Positions 25,019-37,928 of a stretch of 64,000 bases of DNA are shown here, in pieces. Below the pieces are notes generated by a model that saw only the letters and a list, made by a program, of their open reading frames with translations, was not told where the DNA came from and did no database searches. The DNA comes from Caprella mutica. Lineage: Eukaryota > Arthropoda > Malacostraca > Amphipoda > Caprellidae. Made by a program: the position numbers and the translations under genes. Within the stretch, counting starts at the first letter, position 1, and each line of letters begins with the position of its first letter. The stretch spans positions 1 through 64,000 of the forward strand of contig CANNZV010002609.1 of the NCBI GenBank assembly GCA_947561585.1, in the 5' to 3' direction.

Positions 25019-26931
25019 TTTATCAGTGAATGGTGAACCTCACCTCCAAAGTTTGGCCATGTTGTGAAGTAAACCCCTCTATAGGTTGTTAATTAAAATA
25101 GAGACAGATGTTAATTTAGAATTTATTAATTGAGCTTTTCTGTCTGATCACCTATTTTAGAATATATCTAAATTTAATTATATGTGTTTCATTCCACCGT
25201 GTGTTTGGTTGGATGACTGAATTGGACACTAATTAATGCATTGAAGAAGTTAATGATTACTATTGACAAGTAACATAAACAATAGATTAAATGAATGAAA
25301 TATCTATTCCATAATAGATCGTAACTTCGCAGTTAACTAAGCTACTCTGCACCAATTAATACCACGCTACCAAGTGGATGAAACAATTTGAATGTTGAAA
25401 ATATTTGAAAAATATGAATAAAATTCAAAGAATGAAAGAACCCCGAAAACCCCAAAATACAATTATCTACACTGAAAAACATCACAGTGATGTACCAACT
25501 CATCATTTAACCACCAGCAACATCATTAGAATGATAAAAATTCACGGCACATAACAATAATAAATCGAGTGTAATTATTCTACTACAGGAATTAAATTAA
25601 TGGAAATACATAAGGCTGTATATCACGCTATACTGCATTCACTCTCACCCTTACCGATTTATAGTACTCAGGCTATCCAAACTCCTTTCCTGTGGGAAAT
25701 ATGAGCTAAATTTTGCATGTAATTAATTAATTATTATGTATTCAGAGCATACTCTTCACCAACAGTCAGTCATATACGGTGATAGTACTGGTAATTCAGA
25801 CTTTAGATTTTGTTTTGAAGTTATTAAACAATGTAATAATATTAAGTATATATTTATAGTATCTTTGTATTTAATTAGAATGTTTCTCCGATAAAACTAA
25901 AAAAATCTAGTTCTAATGCTTTCAACAAGCACCTCTAATAACCGTATTGAAGTTCCCTATTTTCCTTCACAGTGTTACGTGCATTATATTTTATGCTAGG
26001 GATAACATTTACTTTAGTATGATATCTTCTAGTTACTTGTTTGTCTACGAACAATTTGCCAGAAGAGCTTTGGAACAAAGGCGCAAACACTGTTAGTTTG
26101 TTTGTTTGTTTTCTATGAGCGAGAACACGATATGCAAACGCACCGGGAAATATTTAAATCCAGGCAAGCCTCTCAATCTGGAATAACTTTGAATAATATT
26201 AAGGAGTGACTAGAGAAAAATGAAACAGAGTTCATTGCTACGAGAAATACGAATTACGATATAAAAAATATTAAATTTCAGTGAATTCATTTGAAGATTT
26301 TTTTTTTTAATTTTGAATTTCCAGAAAGAAATACTAAAAAGCATTAAAAAGAATTGATGCCAATAACTTTCTAAAAGATGATATAGAATACTAAATACAT
26401 TTATAAACTGTGTACTAAATAACTCAGTTTTTGGTATATATTTGTACCTCACTGTAGCTGATACTAGCATATCCTGCGAGTGATCGATATCACTCATGAG
26501 GATCAGAGGCAAGTGAGGGGAGTGAGTGACTGATGACTGAGGCATGAGTGTGCACTTACTCTACACTCACAATTTATATGAGTGATCATGTTCAACATTT
26601 TCGTTTTTGAATATGTCTCACTATGCATATACGCTAACCAAATGTAAATTTAAAAATTAAAAAATAAGATAATAATTTATTTCCTAAGAAAATCAATCCA
26701 ATATATTTTGAATTTCTTAAGAAAAAATTACTAACATTATATGACAATTCGTACTTATTTTTGAGTTAAAATTCATTTGAAATTATTCCTTTAAAGCTCA
26801 TCTGAAAACAATTTATTGAAATAATTTTACACCTACTATACGAAAGAAGGAAGTTAAATTTTATTTAAAATTTAGTAGAATTAGTTATACCTAAATAAAG
26901 TAAATATTTTTCATAAAATATAGAGTCGGAC
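25019..26931. other. no gene seen
   Basis: AT-rich. The open frame at 26210-26545 (minus) has no recognisable motif. Confidence 0.35.
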
Positions 26932-27627
26932 GGGGTATCACTGCGCATACCCTTTTTATGGGGTATCACTCGGCACTTCATATAATTTTGAAACCACTTG
27001 TTTTAGCCTAAATCTGATTGCATCATCATTTCAAGCATCTTCTTTTCTCCCATAAACATAATGACGCACCATTATCCTATTAGTATTTCTAGAGCTACGT
27101 CTCGATGTATGTGGTGCTCTAAAAACGATCTGAAAAAAGTTTGCGCTGGTGATTTTTAAATCCCGCAAACTCTCCAATAAATTATAACTCTAGAACCGAT
27201 ATTTATAGACTCATATTGTTTTAAAATGTTAACACAAACATTAAGAATTACATTATGTCAAATTTTCAGCTTCTCAGTTTTAACGCCACAACCGTACGCA
27301 GTGATACCCCAGACAATTTAGAGGAAGAGGGGTATCACTGCGCATCATTAATAACCATATTTGTATGTAAATAAATATTAAAAATTTCTGTTTTTAGCTC
27401 TTAATAAATGCATAAATACTGAATAAGGTATTATTTAATTATAATATTGATTAACAATAATTTTACGATCGTAGTATATTACTTGATATAAGTAGTTAAC
27501 TAGTTGCGTGAAATTTAAGTGTTAAATTTCTTGCAGATTCATTAAATATGTTTAAAAAGGTGGGAGAGAGGAGTGTGATATTTATGCAATGCGCAGTAAC
27601 ACCCCTTCATGGGCGCAGTGATACCCC
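26932..27627. mobile_element. element with iterated GGGGTATCACTGCGCA motifs in both orientations
   Basis: Direct copies lie at 26932-26947, 26960-26970 (partial) and 27329-27344. Inverse copies lie at 27295-27310, 27590-27605 (variant) and 27613-27627. The outermost pair is inverted and marks the likely ends; flanking sequences TATAGAGTC and TATACACTC are similar but not identical. Just outside on the right, AGAGTTTGCGGGA (27783) is an exact inverse of TCCCGCAAACTCT (27161), so the true element may be longer. No coding motif. Confidence 0.6.
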
Positions 27628-28299
27628 TATACACTCACTAAAAGTTGCGCACGAAAAATTGCCTTTGTGTATTTTATTTATTTAGTTATTATTTCGAAAC
27701 TGGATGAGAACCATCCTCATTCATGATCATTTCATCATGAGAAAAAGAGTTTCACTAATACATTTGGTTTTTGAGTAAATACAGAGTTTGCGGGATTGTG
27801 CGCGGTGTATGTATACTTATTACTTACTAATATTATATTTTAAAATTAATATTTCTAAATATAGTATTTCTATGTGACAACATAGTGAGGCAGTAACGTT
27901 GTCCTTTTCTCCCCAATGAGAGGTAACAGAGACAATAGTCTTTTTCTTTTCCCCTCTCTGCTGCCTTCTGATTTTATTGCTCGGAAGGAGAGGGAAATTA
28001 CTCTAACGATATAATCGACAGGAGGAAACATCTTTCAAAGTACAAAAAGAAATGACTTCTGTATTGACTTTAGAATAGTGTGACACTGAAGAAATAGATG
28101 TAGAGAAAATTGTACCAATATCATAATATGTTTATTCTTAACTAGCATATATTATTGATGTTTTGAAATATTAGTTTAGGCAGCATTTATGTTGAAAACC
28201 CTCATTTCGAGCGCAAAGTGAAAGAATTTGCTGGAGTAAATATATACGCAGCGGCCGATATCAAGTTACAAAAAAATGTTCAGTTTTCGATAGGAATTG

Positions 28300-28620
28300 G
28301 CTAAGAAGAATCTTTTCAGTGTACCGTGTAGTGGCTAGGAAGAATCTTTTCAGTGTACCGTGTAGTGGCTAGGAAGAATCTTTTCAGTGTACCGTGTAGT
28401 GGCTAGGAAGAATCTTTTCAGTGTACCGTGTAGTGGCTAGGAAGGATCTTTTCAGTGTACCGTGTAGTGGCTAGGAAGGATCTTTCAGTGTACCGTGTAG
28501 TGGCTAGGAAGAATTTTTTCAGTGTACCGTGTAGTTGCTAGTAAGGATCTTTTCAGTGTACCGTGTCACCCAAACTATTGACACGGTACACCGAAAAAAT
28601 CCATAACTTTGGCTAGACTG
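28300..28620. repeat. 34-bp minisatellite ending in an inverted copy
   Basis: About eight units of AGGAAGAATCTTTTCAGTGT plus ACCGTGTAGTGGCT. The last unit is followed, after CACCCAAACTATTG, by the inverse ACACGGTACACCGAAAAAAT. The right edge is therefore a hairpin, which suggests the unit began as part of a palindromic element. Confidence 0.9.
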
Positions 28621-29967
28621 ATCACTGTCCCCTCTTTTCCCTGGGCTATTTAATGTATATTTGTCTATTGTTGATTTATTGGGGAAATAACTATTGTGAG
28701 GAAATATAAATATAATAAATCCATTGAATATATAATTATTTATCACTCATATTTGTATAAAGCATCCATTAGCATTGTATATGGCTAATCAAAATTACGT
28801 ATAAGTAAAAATGAATAATAAAAAATAAATTCAACATTTGTTTTCAATAATTGTTAATATATTATCAATTACTAACAAAAAAGTTGTAATGACGTTTTTA
28901 AGTTTTTGTCTAAATGCTTCAAATAAAATATTTCTCACGAGAATATCCCTTGTAATTATTTAATTAATTAACAAGCTATTCAGTTTAACCCTATGTACTT
29001 AAAAATCCACGGCCTTGCTTGACTTAAGTAGTCATTATTACTAACCTCCTTAGTGAGGTCTGTAAGGTTGAAAATGCAGTAAATAACCATGCAATATCAC
29101 CTCAAAGAGAAGTGCAAGCAGCAGAGCAAAGCAGTCGCTACATTAAAGCAATTGGCACCAATTAATATAGTGTGTTTTACTGCTAGTGTTCACCAAGTTA
29201 AAGTGTCTGTTCAGGGGAAAAGTGATGGTAATCATAGAATTTAATGCTAATTACCATCATTGGGAGCTTTTATGTGATAGTATTTTTAATAGTTCAATTC
29301 AGAATTCATGTTTGATTTTTCTTGCTTGAGGAAGAGCCAAGAGATATCAACTCTTTATCATTCTTGTAATTATATTCAGTCACTTGAACTGAGTATGAAA
29401 ACGGATTTAGCAGAAGGATAAAGATTTAAAATAAAATAGGGAACCATGCACATTTTATTAAAAGCGTGAATTAGACATCATTTTTTATTAAGTCAATTAG
29501 TCAGTGTAATATTTTGTAAAACTTAAGCAGTGGTAAATAGTTTAGGGAGTATTTTTTTCAACAAGTAACTAGAGATCTTTTCTGTTTGCTGCGCATTTGA
29601 AAATAGTGCAAATATTATTATATTATGGATACGCGTTGTTATTTAATGACCTCTGCTTTATGAAGATTGTAATCTGAAGTGGATTTAAAGAAACCTGGAT
29701 TCGGATGAAAAGGCAATTAAATTCCTAAAGAAATATGGCATGATACGGGAGAGGAAGATTTGCAAAAATAACCACGTACGAAATGAAGAAGAATAATAAG
29801 AAACGGAAGTGGAGATGCAATAAGAAAATCTGGAAACTTTTTAAAATAAATTATTTAATTTTAGAATACCGATTTGTTCAACGATATTTTTATATCATTA
29901 TTTTATTATTATTTTATTTTCATATGCGCCTAGGAAACAGAAACTATTCTAAATACATTATTTAGTA
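28621..29967. other. no gene seen
   Basis: AT-rich. A low-complexity frame at 29783-29965 (Lys/Asn- then Tyr/Phe-rich) is a composition effect. No mobile element recognised. Confidence 0.4.
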
Positions 29968-30249
29968 CAGGGTGACCAATATAAAACTGGTCGAAAGTAA
30001 ATGCTTATAACTCAAAAAGTAATTGGTGTAGAAAGATAAAACAAAAATCACATTAAAGAATATATTCTCAAGTTTTATTTGATATCAAAGATATTGAACA
30101 ACAATCGAATTACGTATACAGATATCTAAATTAAAAGTAATGGTTATTTCGTTATCACATTTTATTCAACCCTCATGAAAAATTATGCAGCTAATTATTG
30201 AATAGCGTGTTTTCATTGCTAAACATTATCATTTAAGCAGTTCTCCAAC

Positions 30250-31765
30250 TAAAGTTAAGATAAACTATGTCATTCAATACAACAAGGATATAAACATTAA
30301 AATGGTTAAGAATTTGTTCAAGAAATGGACAAAAAATGAATTGTTTGAGAAACCATTGCACTAGCAGAAAGTGACAGTTCGGTAACGTTTGAGTTCGCAT
30401 AGGCCATGCATGGTCCATATTTTTTTAAAGATGTAGAGACTAGAAATGTTTGTTCTGTAAACACTGGTGAATAAATTGAAATGTTAAATACTGTAATGAC
30501 TGACGACAATCATCTTGACGTTTGGTTCCATTAGGACACTGACACTGCATACACATTATAGGATAGGCCAAAAATAGAGGTTTCGAACAAACTTCAGAAT
30601 CTTCATATGGAATAGTTATAATAAGTTGATACGTTATAAAAAAACATTGCATGCCAATTTACAGGCCTTTTCTATATATTTTAGAGTTGCCCCAAAACAT
30701 TTGAAATTTTGTACAAAATGATATTTTCCCATTAATTCTAAAATATTCAATTTTGCTTTTTCAATGGAATAGGTAAATTTAGTTCTCAATATACGAAAAA
30801 ACACAACTTGCAAAATTGCAGATTAATTTTAGATACTTTTGAGTTGCCCCGAGCCCTTTTTTTGTGAAATATATTACTATTACAATATTTCTCTTAAATT
30901 TGGCTTCTAGAGCAATCATGCTGTTATTGTGATAAGATAGAAGTAATTTAATTATCAAAATAACTTTGTGAATTGTATTTATTTCATTTTATAAAAGCAT
31001 TTATTAATATTTTCGTATTGCAAAAATTTCGAATTTACTCGGATTTTAGCAATTAAATTATAACCCATGCAATTCGCTTAATCAACTTTATTGAGTCACT
31101 AAGTGTTCTAAATATTGAAATGTTGGTTTACTAATCAATTATTATGTTTTTTTAATCAATTTATTGCATATAATACTCTTTATTATGTTCTTCACTGAGC
31201 ACCAGACCTGCATAAGTGTGGAGCACTACACTGACTAGTCTCCAGCGGTGCCTAAATTCGAACCATTTGGAGGGGTGGGGCAACTGTAAACATTGTCGTA
31301 CCTGTCTGATTTTCCGGCACAGACACCAAAAAAATTTCTTCTCAAGCTATCTTCCTATTCTAAAGGATAATGAATCAGAGTTTATGAGATTTTTGCCAAA
31401 ATGTAGTAAAAATCACCAAAAATCTTACTTTTCTGATATTTGAATTGCTTGGGGGCAACTGTTAATCATGTCAGAATTCACTCAAATTTCAGTACACGTA
31501 CCTTTACTTGTCATATCAACTTTATATCACTATTCCATGAGTGATATCCAAAACATTATTTTTTGGCCCACCCTAAATTACACATTCTTGTCTGCACTAG
31601 ATTTGTTGAAAAATCACTTCGAAGACAAGATTATTTCGCACCAAACAGTTTTCTCTGGCCAACTATAGGTCTCTAGACCTCTGATATATGTTGAAGAGAA
31701 GGTTTTTAAATTGAAACTAAGCATGATTGAAGACTTGAAGCAAGTAATACGGAAGTAACCTAAAT
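30250..31765 (+). pseudogene. mariner-type transposase relic, split by a nested element
   Basis: Plus-strand pieces in several frames match the catalytic half of mariner/DDE transposases. These are KVTV followed by GPYFFKDVE, IEMLNTVMTDDNHLDVWFH (usual form VWFQQDGA) and DTDTAYT before the insertion. After it come LDLLKNHFEDKIIS and MIEDLKQVI. Multiple stops and frameshifts are present, and the catalytic QQDG is degraded. Removing the nested insertion and one 8-base duplicate puts the two halves back in register. Confidence 0.75.
30558..31578. mobile_element. nested transposon with 8-bp duplication TACACATT and GTTGCCCC subterminal motifs
   Basis: TACACATT flanks it at 30550-30557 and 31579-31586. 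The ends are AGGATAGGCCAAAAATA and, on the other strand, AGGGTGGGCCAAAAAATA. Subterminal words GAGTTGCCCC (about 30684, 30841) face GGGGCAACTGT (31277, 31452) in inverse. The 8-base duplication fits hAT or P-like families. The frames at 31216-31443 and elsewhere show no transposase motif. It was inserted into the older mariner element. Confidence 0.8.
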
Positions 31766-31952
31766 ATATTTGTTGCAGTAATCGCTAATTTTGAAATAAA
31801 GAATTAATCTCTGTATTAAGCAGAGCGGTGTCGATTTTAAGCAACTTGAGAATATAGTCTTTCATGTGGTTTTTTGTTTCATCTTTCTACACCAATTACT
31901 TTTTAAGTTATATGCATTTATTTTCAACCAGTTTTTTATTGGTCACCCTTTA

Positions 31953-33419
31953 TAACAAGTGTGCATTTCTTCTAACTAAATAAGTTACTCTAAAAATCAG
32001 TAACTATGATAACATTACTTTATATTTTCTTTATTTTCAAATGCGCCCAGCAAACAGAAAAGATCTGTAACTAGTCCAGGCACTTTTGTTAATATATTAT
32101 GTAATATATTTCCCTCAATTCCAATCTCACTTCATTTCGTTCACTATTACTAATGTGAAAATAACTCCCTCCCTCTCTCATAACAATCCCCCCCCCCCCT
32201 TAGCGTTACTAGTAGGCAATGTCACGTTATTGTGACAAAGCATTCGTCACACTAACTATCGTTACCCCGTCACTTGTTACCAACAACTCCTTTGTTTGAA
32301 ACAATAACTCAAACAACTGCCTCATGCATAGGACTCCTTTCCTTTGTATGTCGTACTAGAAACTGTGTAACGTAACTCTTACTTCTGAGTTAGATATGAC
32401 AATTATTAAAGATTTGAAGTTAATATTAGTTTGTAAGGAGTAACTATAGTAATACTTATAAATAAATCCTCCATTCCTGATACCATATAGTGTTTAATAT
32501 CAACAAAAATTAACGCTACTTGCAGATTTAGAGGTCTTAGATTTTGTGGTAGGCAGACTTTTCAATTTTCATTATAAAACAATTTTTCATTTTAAAATAT
32601 CTTGATACCGCCTGCTAATAAATCATAAAAATGTTATCTATCTGTTTACGATATAATATATTTGAAAGAAACAACAACAACAATCAAGAGCGTTGCTAGA
32701 GCAGTGTTTCACTATAAAAACACTTAAACATAAAAGTATCCTAAATAAAAGATATATTGAAAGAATATGATGAATATCCCATGTAGATGATGCAAGTTAT
32801 TGGACTCTTTTAACTTCACTAAATTCAGTTCGAAATTCAAAGATAATCAATATATGTACAATGAAAAAAGTGATTATTATTTTAAACAAATTTCTCGAAA
32901 GTAACTTCATTAATATTATAATTCTGGTAGATATTTGGCATTGCATCTCAGTAAATGTAACCTATGGATATAAATTGTAAGAGTTTGTGTACAGAACATT
33001 ACCAATAATATTTTATGTTCAGTGTTATATATATTGATTTACTCACTATTCACGGTGTGTGGTATTACCAACATGCTGGTAGCTTCTACAGTGATGTAAG
33101 TTAGAGGATAGTCTGTTTAGTATATTTTACAAAAATGAACCTAGTTCGCCAAATATACATATACATATTACCAAAATACATATGAGAGTCATGGATATTC
33201 TCAGTATATCTTCAGAATACCAATTTACATATTATTTACTTATATTCAATACATAAATAGTAATTATTGCAATGAAATCAATTCCAAGCATTGATTTCCC
33301 ACCAATATCAGAACTCCACGGAAACTACTAATCACATTTCTAGCTAAGTCTGACTTAACTTAAGTCTATTATTTTACTAATATTAAGAGTGATATGTTAA
33401 TACCATTACCACCACTACA
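31953..33419. other. no gene seen
   Basis: AT-rich, with a poly-C run at about 32190. No recognisable features. Confidence 0.4.
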
Positions 33420-33560
33420 AAATGTGTCAGGTGATTTTAGCACACACCTTCGTGTGGCCCTTCTTCAGAGCGCCTTGCTCCTTTAAGTCGTTAACCTTCT
33501 TTTCTTGGGAAGGCGCTAGGCAGCGTGTAAAGTGCATGTGCCCATCAGGGGTGTGAACGC
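33420..33560. other. GC-richer patch with a hairpin
   Basis: AGCGCCTTGCTCC and GGGAAGGCGCT (33470-33520) can pair around a pyrimidine-rich loop containing AAGTCGTTAACCTTC. No RNA gene is recognised. It may be a MITE core. Confidence 0.3.
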
Positions 33561-33714
33561 ATAGGAATGAAAGGCAATGATGGCTATGCTATTCGTACGG
33601 GAAACAGTGAGGAATGTAGCATGCAATGCTATTCCTATAGAGAAGAATGGGGAGAATAGTGTGGTGCAATGCTATTCCTACCATAATCGCAATAGACTAT
33701 CACAAACTGCCTGT

Positions 33715-33840
33715 CTCTCCATAGATAGGCCTATCTCTAAATATCCTATCTTTCCATGCAGAGCCTATTTTTCCTATCTCTCCAGTGCCTATTTTCCTAT
33801 CTTTCCAGTGCCTATTTTTTCTGTCTTCTCTCCAGGGCTC
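33715..33840. repeat. short diverged tandem repeat (CTATCTCTCCAGTGCCTATTTT-like)
   Basis: Three to five imperfect copies of a ~25-base word built on TTCCTATCTTTCCAGTGCCT. The plus-strand open frame through it (33577-33963) is repeat-driven. Confidence 0.6.
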
Positions 33841-34239
33841 AGTGCCACCTCACATGACATTTCTTTTCATTTTCCGAAGAGATACAGTCACTCTTGTGAC
33901 TTCAAAGATGCAAAGGGACATTCTTTTTGTTCTTTGGAAAAAATAAGAACAGTTATATGGTAGAGGGGAAATATTGAGACAATTACCTTATCATGTGGCA
34001 GTATGTTGCGTAAATAAATACAGTAATAGTCTGAATACATTCAACCTAATGGAAAATAAAATAGATAAGTTTAATAGAAATATAAAAACTCTTCTCTAAT
34101 TTCTTCGAAAAATCAAATAAAATGTAGGAAAAGATTTAAATAGTGAGGATTGTGATTTAAATACAACTGTGGCCATGAAACAGCTTTGGAAGTAAATTGA
34201 ATTGAAGTGAATTTTGAAGTCAGAAATGGGATTGAATGT

Positions 34240-34345
34240 GAAACAGAACCAAAGGTCATATCGCTGTTGCCAAAAGGGAAATAAATACAAGAGACTTTGA
34301 AAAGGCAGTGAGACAAGAAAGTGGTTTCCTACCATTTCTCTACAG
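34240..34345 (+). repeat. fragment of interspersed repeat R400
   Basis: AACAGAACCAAAGGTCATAT, CGCTGTTGCCAAAAGGGAAA and GACAAGAAAGTGG match the copies at 13497 and 58055. Confidence 0.5.
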
Positions 34346-35604
34346 TTCAATAGTATCCTTTACCATGAGAGGCATGGCGTGTTGTTTCTGTGAGTGCATT
34401 GCTATGCACCTCAGTACCTACCTCTAAGTGATTGCCTCTGACCCTCTAAAGGAAAAACCTTACTCAGCAACAGAGGAGAATGAGAGAGAGAGAGAGTTAT
34501 GGTGGGGCCATAGGAGAGTAAAGGGGACATCTTTTCTATGTTCCCACTATGGCTAATGTTCTGGAAAGTTATCTATTTTCAATTCTCAATTCATTAAATA
34601 GCTATATATAATTTAGACTAGCCTAATTTTGACCTGTTATGTTTTTTATTATTTTTCTTTTTGAATAGAGAATATACCTATCTACTATCAGGTACTCTAT
34701 ATTCTAACGAGTGTACCATACAGGAACCATAAGAAGCAACTAATTCCCCCTACTTGAATACATTAACAGGGCCTAACACCCTAAGTTTTAATAAGCGTGG
34801 CGACTCCACCCCTAAATTATTCATCCCAAGGGGGGGGGGGGGGCATTGAACCTATATTTTTCTTCCCATCTGAAATATGTGAACAGTAATTTGATTCGCG
34901 AGTGAAAACACCTAGACTCCATAGAATTTATAGGGACCATATAACAACACTATAAAAATAGTGTGAAAAAGAACGTGTCGTATTTGTCGCCTGAAAGTAA
35001 TACGGAGGGGAGATATGCAAATAAACACCAATAACAGTCCCGCTTGCAAAGCATTTCCACTAGTGTGCTTCGCAATGTCCAGTACAGTAGTACAATATTT
35101 ATATGGTAACTACTATATATCTATGGTAACTATTACTAACTACTATATAAATGAAACTGCAAGTTTCTTTTTACCGAAGACTACAAACAGCATCTTTGGG
35201 TGATAACAATCGATAGTAGAAGTTTAGTCTCAAAAAACAGTAATTAAATAGAGGTCAACCACAGGAGGTATGTGCCATGGCATTAGCTTTAGGTGGTTCC
35301 CCCACCATAACGGGGGAAGTGATCCCCCCACTACACCGGGGGAAGTGGAGGGGTGATAGTAAGGGCTGTACCTTAGTATTCAGAGTGTGTTCATAGATTG
35401 CGTTGTGACAACACTAAGTGAAAAGAGAAGGGGATACGAATAATGCTGTCAGGGTGATAATCAATAATGCCATTTGATATAAACAATGTCTTAGTGTAAT
35501 TAATAAATACAGCTTTCAGTCTAGAATTAAAATTGAGATAAAAAAATTTTATGATGGATATAAATTCATGTTTGAAATTTATAGTTAATCAATTTATAGT
35601 ATGG

Positions 35605-35650
35605 GTTTAACGTCTGCTTGGGTAACAGAGACCATAAATCTAACGCCTTT
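35605..35650 (+). repeat. fragment of interspersed repeat R400
   Basis: TTTAACGTCTGCTTGGGTAA and CAGAGACCATAAATCTAACG match the start of the repeat at 13497. Confidence 0.4.
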
Positions 35651-36805
35651 AGAAGATATATCACTATCATTAATATCTATTAATTAGATATCAATGCTAT
35701 CTATAATATGTATACTATTCTCATATCATTCCTGGTATTCGTACAGCAGAAATAAATAATCGTAACAGTATAGTATAAAATACAAATTGTATCTATTCTT
35801 TCGAAAACAAATAAACAATATTTCGATTTGTTATTAGATTTTCTCCAGCTTTAGAGTTTTCTTTCATCAAAATCGTAGAGAAAGATTTCAGTAAAACTTT
35901 AAAGGTCAAAAACGCACCAAAAAATTTTTTTGCAGTTTTTTCATGAAGTTTTTGGAATAAGTCGGAAGTCCTGATAATAATCCCAAATTATATTATTTCC
36001 CACAGTTTTAGTCGAATCTAGGTTTTTGATGAACCAAATTTCACATCACCATTACAAAACTAACGCTTTCGCAGCAAATAAACAGATATCTTGTAAAGTG
36101 TTGATTTGCTTCTCTTACTTTTTTCTTTAGTTATTTATAATATATTTCATTTTCTGAGCTAAGAATCAATTCTTTCTTTTCTTGAAATATAAATATTTCA
36201 CTATTTCATTTATTTATAGTTAGGTAATATTTATTTTATTTAGATTTTAGTTAGATATATTAATTAGTCAATAATATTTATTAGTAATCAGTCATTCGAA
36301 ACATATACTAACATCACATAATTAAATATTCTGAATCGATTTATGACAAATTTGGAGAAAGTTTAATTTTGACCGTATATTATACTGTATAATTGGTAAA
36401 AAAGCTAAAGTGTAAGAGTGGTTATATTAAAAGGAAAGAAAATGAAGCATCAAAATCAGAACCAATAGCCAACGAGTTCGGATGTGATTAATATAGTTAA
36501 TGTAACAAAAACAATTTTACTGCAATACTGTTAATAAAACAATCATATGTTGCTATTAGAGTATAACTACACAGCAGCCTTGCCTATTGCCGATAAGAAT
36601 AAGCCTATACAACTTATAATGATAGTATCATTCCAATGAACACTGTTGACATGATTCCCAGTGTAGAGAATTAACAGAATCATTCCCAGATCAGAATGTA
36701 TTCCCTCTGGAATGGAGGGAGCTGATTACAAAGGCATCATCTGGAATTAAAGCAGTGACAGTGATAGTGAGAAGATAGTAATGTCTATGGGAGAGAACTG
36801 TGATG

Positions 36806-37250
36806 GTGTACTATCAGAGAAAAGAGTCACTGTGATGATGTACTATCAGAGAAAAGAGTCACTGTGATGATGTACTATCAGAGAAAAGAGTCGCTGTGGT
36901 GATGTACTATCAGAGAAAAGAGTCACTGCGATGATGTACTATCAGAGAAAAGAGTCACTGTGATGATGTACTATCAGAGAAAAGAGTCGCTGTGGTGATG
37001 TACTATCAGAGAAAAGAGTCATTGTGATGATGTACTATCAGAGAAAAGAGTCACTGTGATGATGTACTATCAGAGAAAAGAGTCACTGCGATGATGTACT
37101 ATCAGAGAAAAGAGTCACTGTGATGATGTACTGTCAGAGAAAAGAGTCACTGTGATGATGTACTATCAGAGAAAAGAGTCACTGTGATGATGTACTATCA
37201 GAGAAAAGAGTCACTGCGATGATGTACTATCAGAGAAAAGAGTCACTGCA
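36806..37250. repeat. 32-bp minisatellite, about 14 units
   Basis: The unit is TACTATCAGAGAAAAGAGTC followed by ACTGTGATGATG, with AC/GC and G/C variants. The variant order CACTG-TGATG / GCTG-TGGTG recurs, which suggests multi-unit duplication. Confidence 0.95.
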
Positions 37251-37928
37251 TGTTTAAACTGAATTATATATATTAAATATTATTAATTTAAAGCATTATA
37301 ACTTTTTCCCATCAATAACACATGTGAAACATGTGGTTAAATATTTTACCTTTATTATAGCAGTTAGTACAAAATATGTTGATGTGTTTTTATCAAGTAT
37401 CCCCTATAGTTTAAATATTTCTCTCAATATCGACAATCGTTACACCTCCTACCATCTTATAGAACTATATATCAGCATTCAAGCATTACCATAGCCAAGG
37501 TATACTAGAGTGTAGCAATCAAGTTAACAGCACTAAGTGCTGAGATGCACTGCCAGTGTTGTCACTAAGTACACGGAGTCTTTCATCTCATGTCTAACAC
37601 TAATTCTGAGGTGTGACTTTATTAACACCAAACAAATTAGTGCAAACTTGCACTGCATAGAGTGCATTTATGCCTCTTGAGAAAGAACTTGAGTAATTTG
37701 TCATCCCTTTACCTTCATACTGATCATATTCAGTCAAACAGAGTATAAAACAATTCTATGGAACTCAGAGTTATTGTAAATATACACTTTATTAGACTAA
37801 ATGATTATACAGATATATTATGAGGTAATAATATCAATATCATTAGTACTGTATTTTATATTTTCAACCATGGAGTAGAAATAACCTCAACGGGAATCGA
37901 ACTCTGGACATGATGTAGTCGAAATTTT

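Larger units (their letters stand above)
29968..31950 (+). mobile_element. mariner-type transposon, decayed, with a nested insertion
   Basis: TA-flanked (29966-29967 and 31951-31952), with inverted ends of about 110 bases. The ends start CAGGGTGACCAATA and, on the other strand, AAGGGTGACCAATA, and run through AATTGGTGTAGAAAGAT on both sides. It carries a plus-strand transposase relic split by a 1021-base element at 30558-31578. Confidence 0.88.
33841..36805. other. no gene seen
   Basis: AT-rich, with a poly-G tract at about 34831 and a G/C-run patch at 35290-35350 (ACGGGGGAAGTGATCCCCCC then ACCGGGGGAAGTGG, two inexact copies). Apart from two fragments of repeat R400, nothing was recognised. 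Confidence 0.4.
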
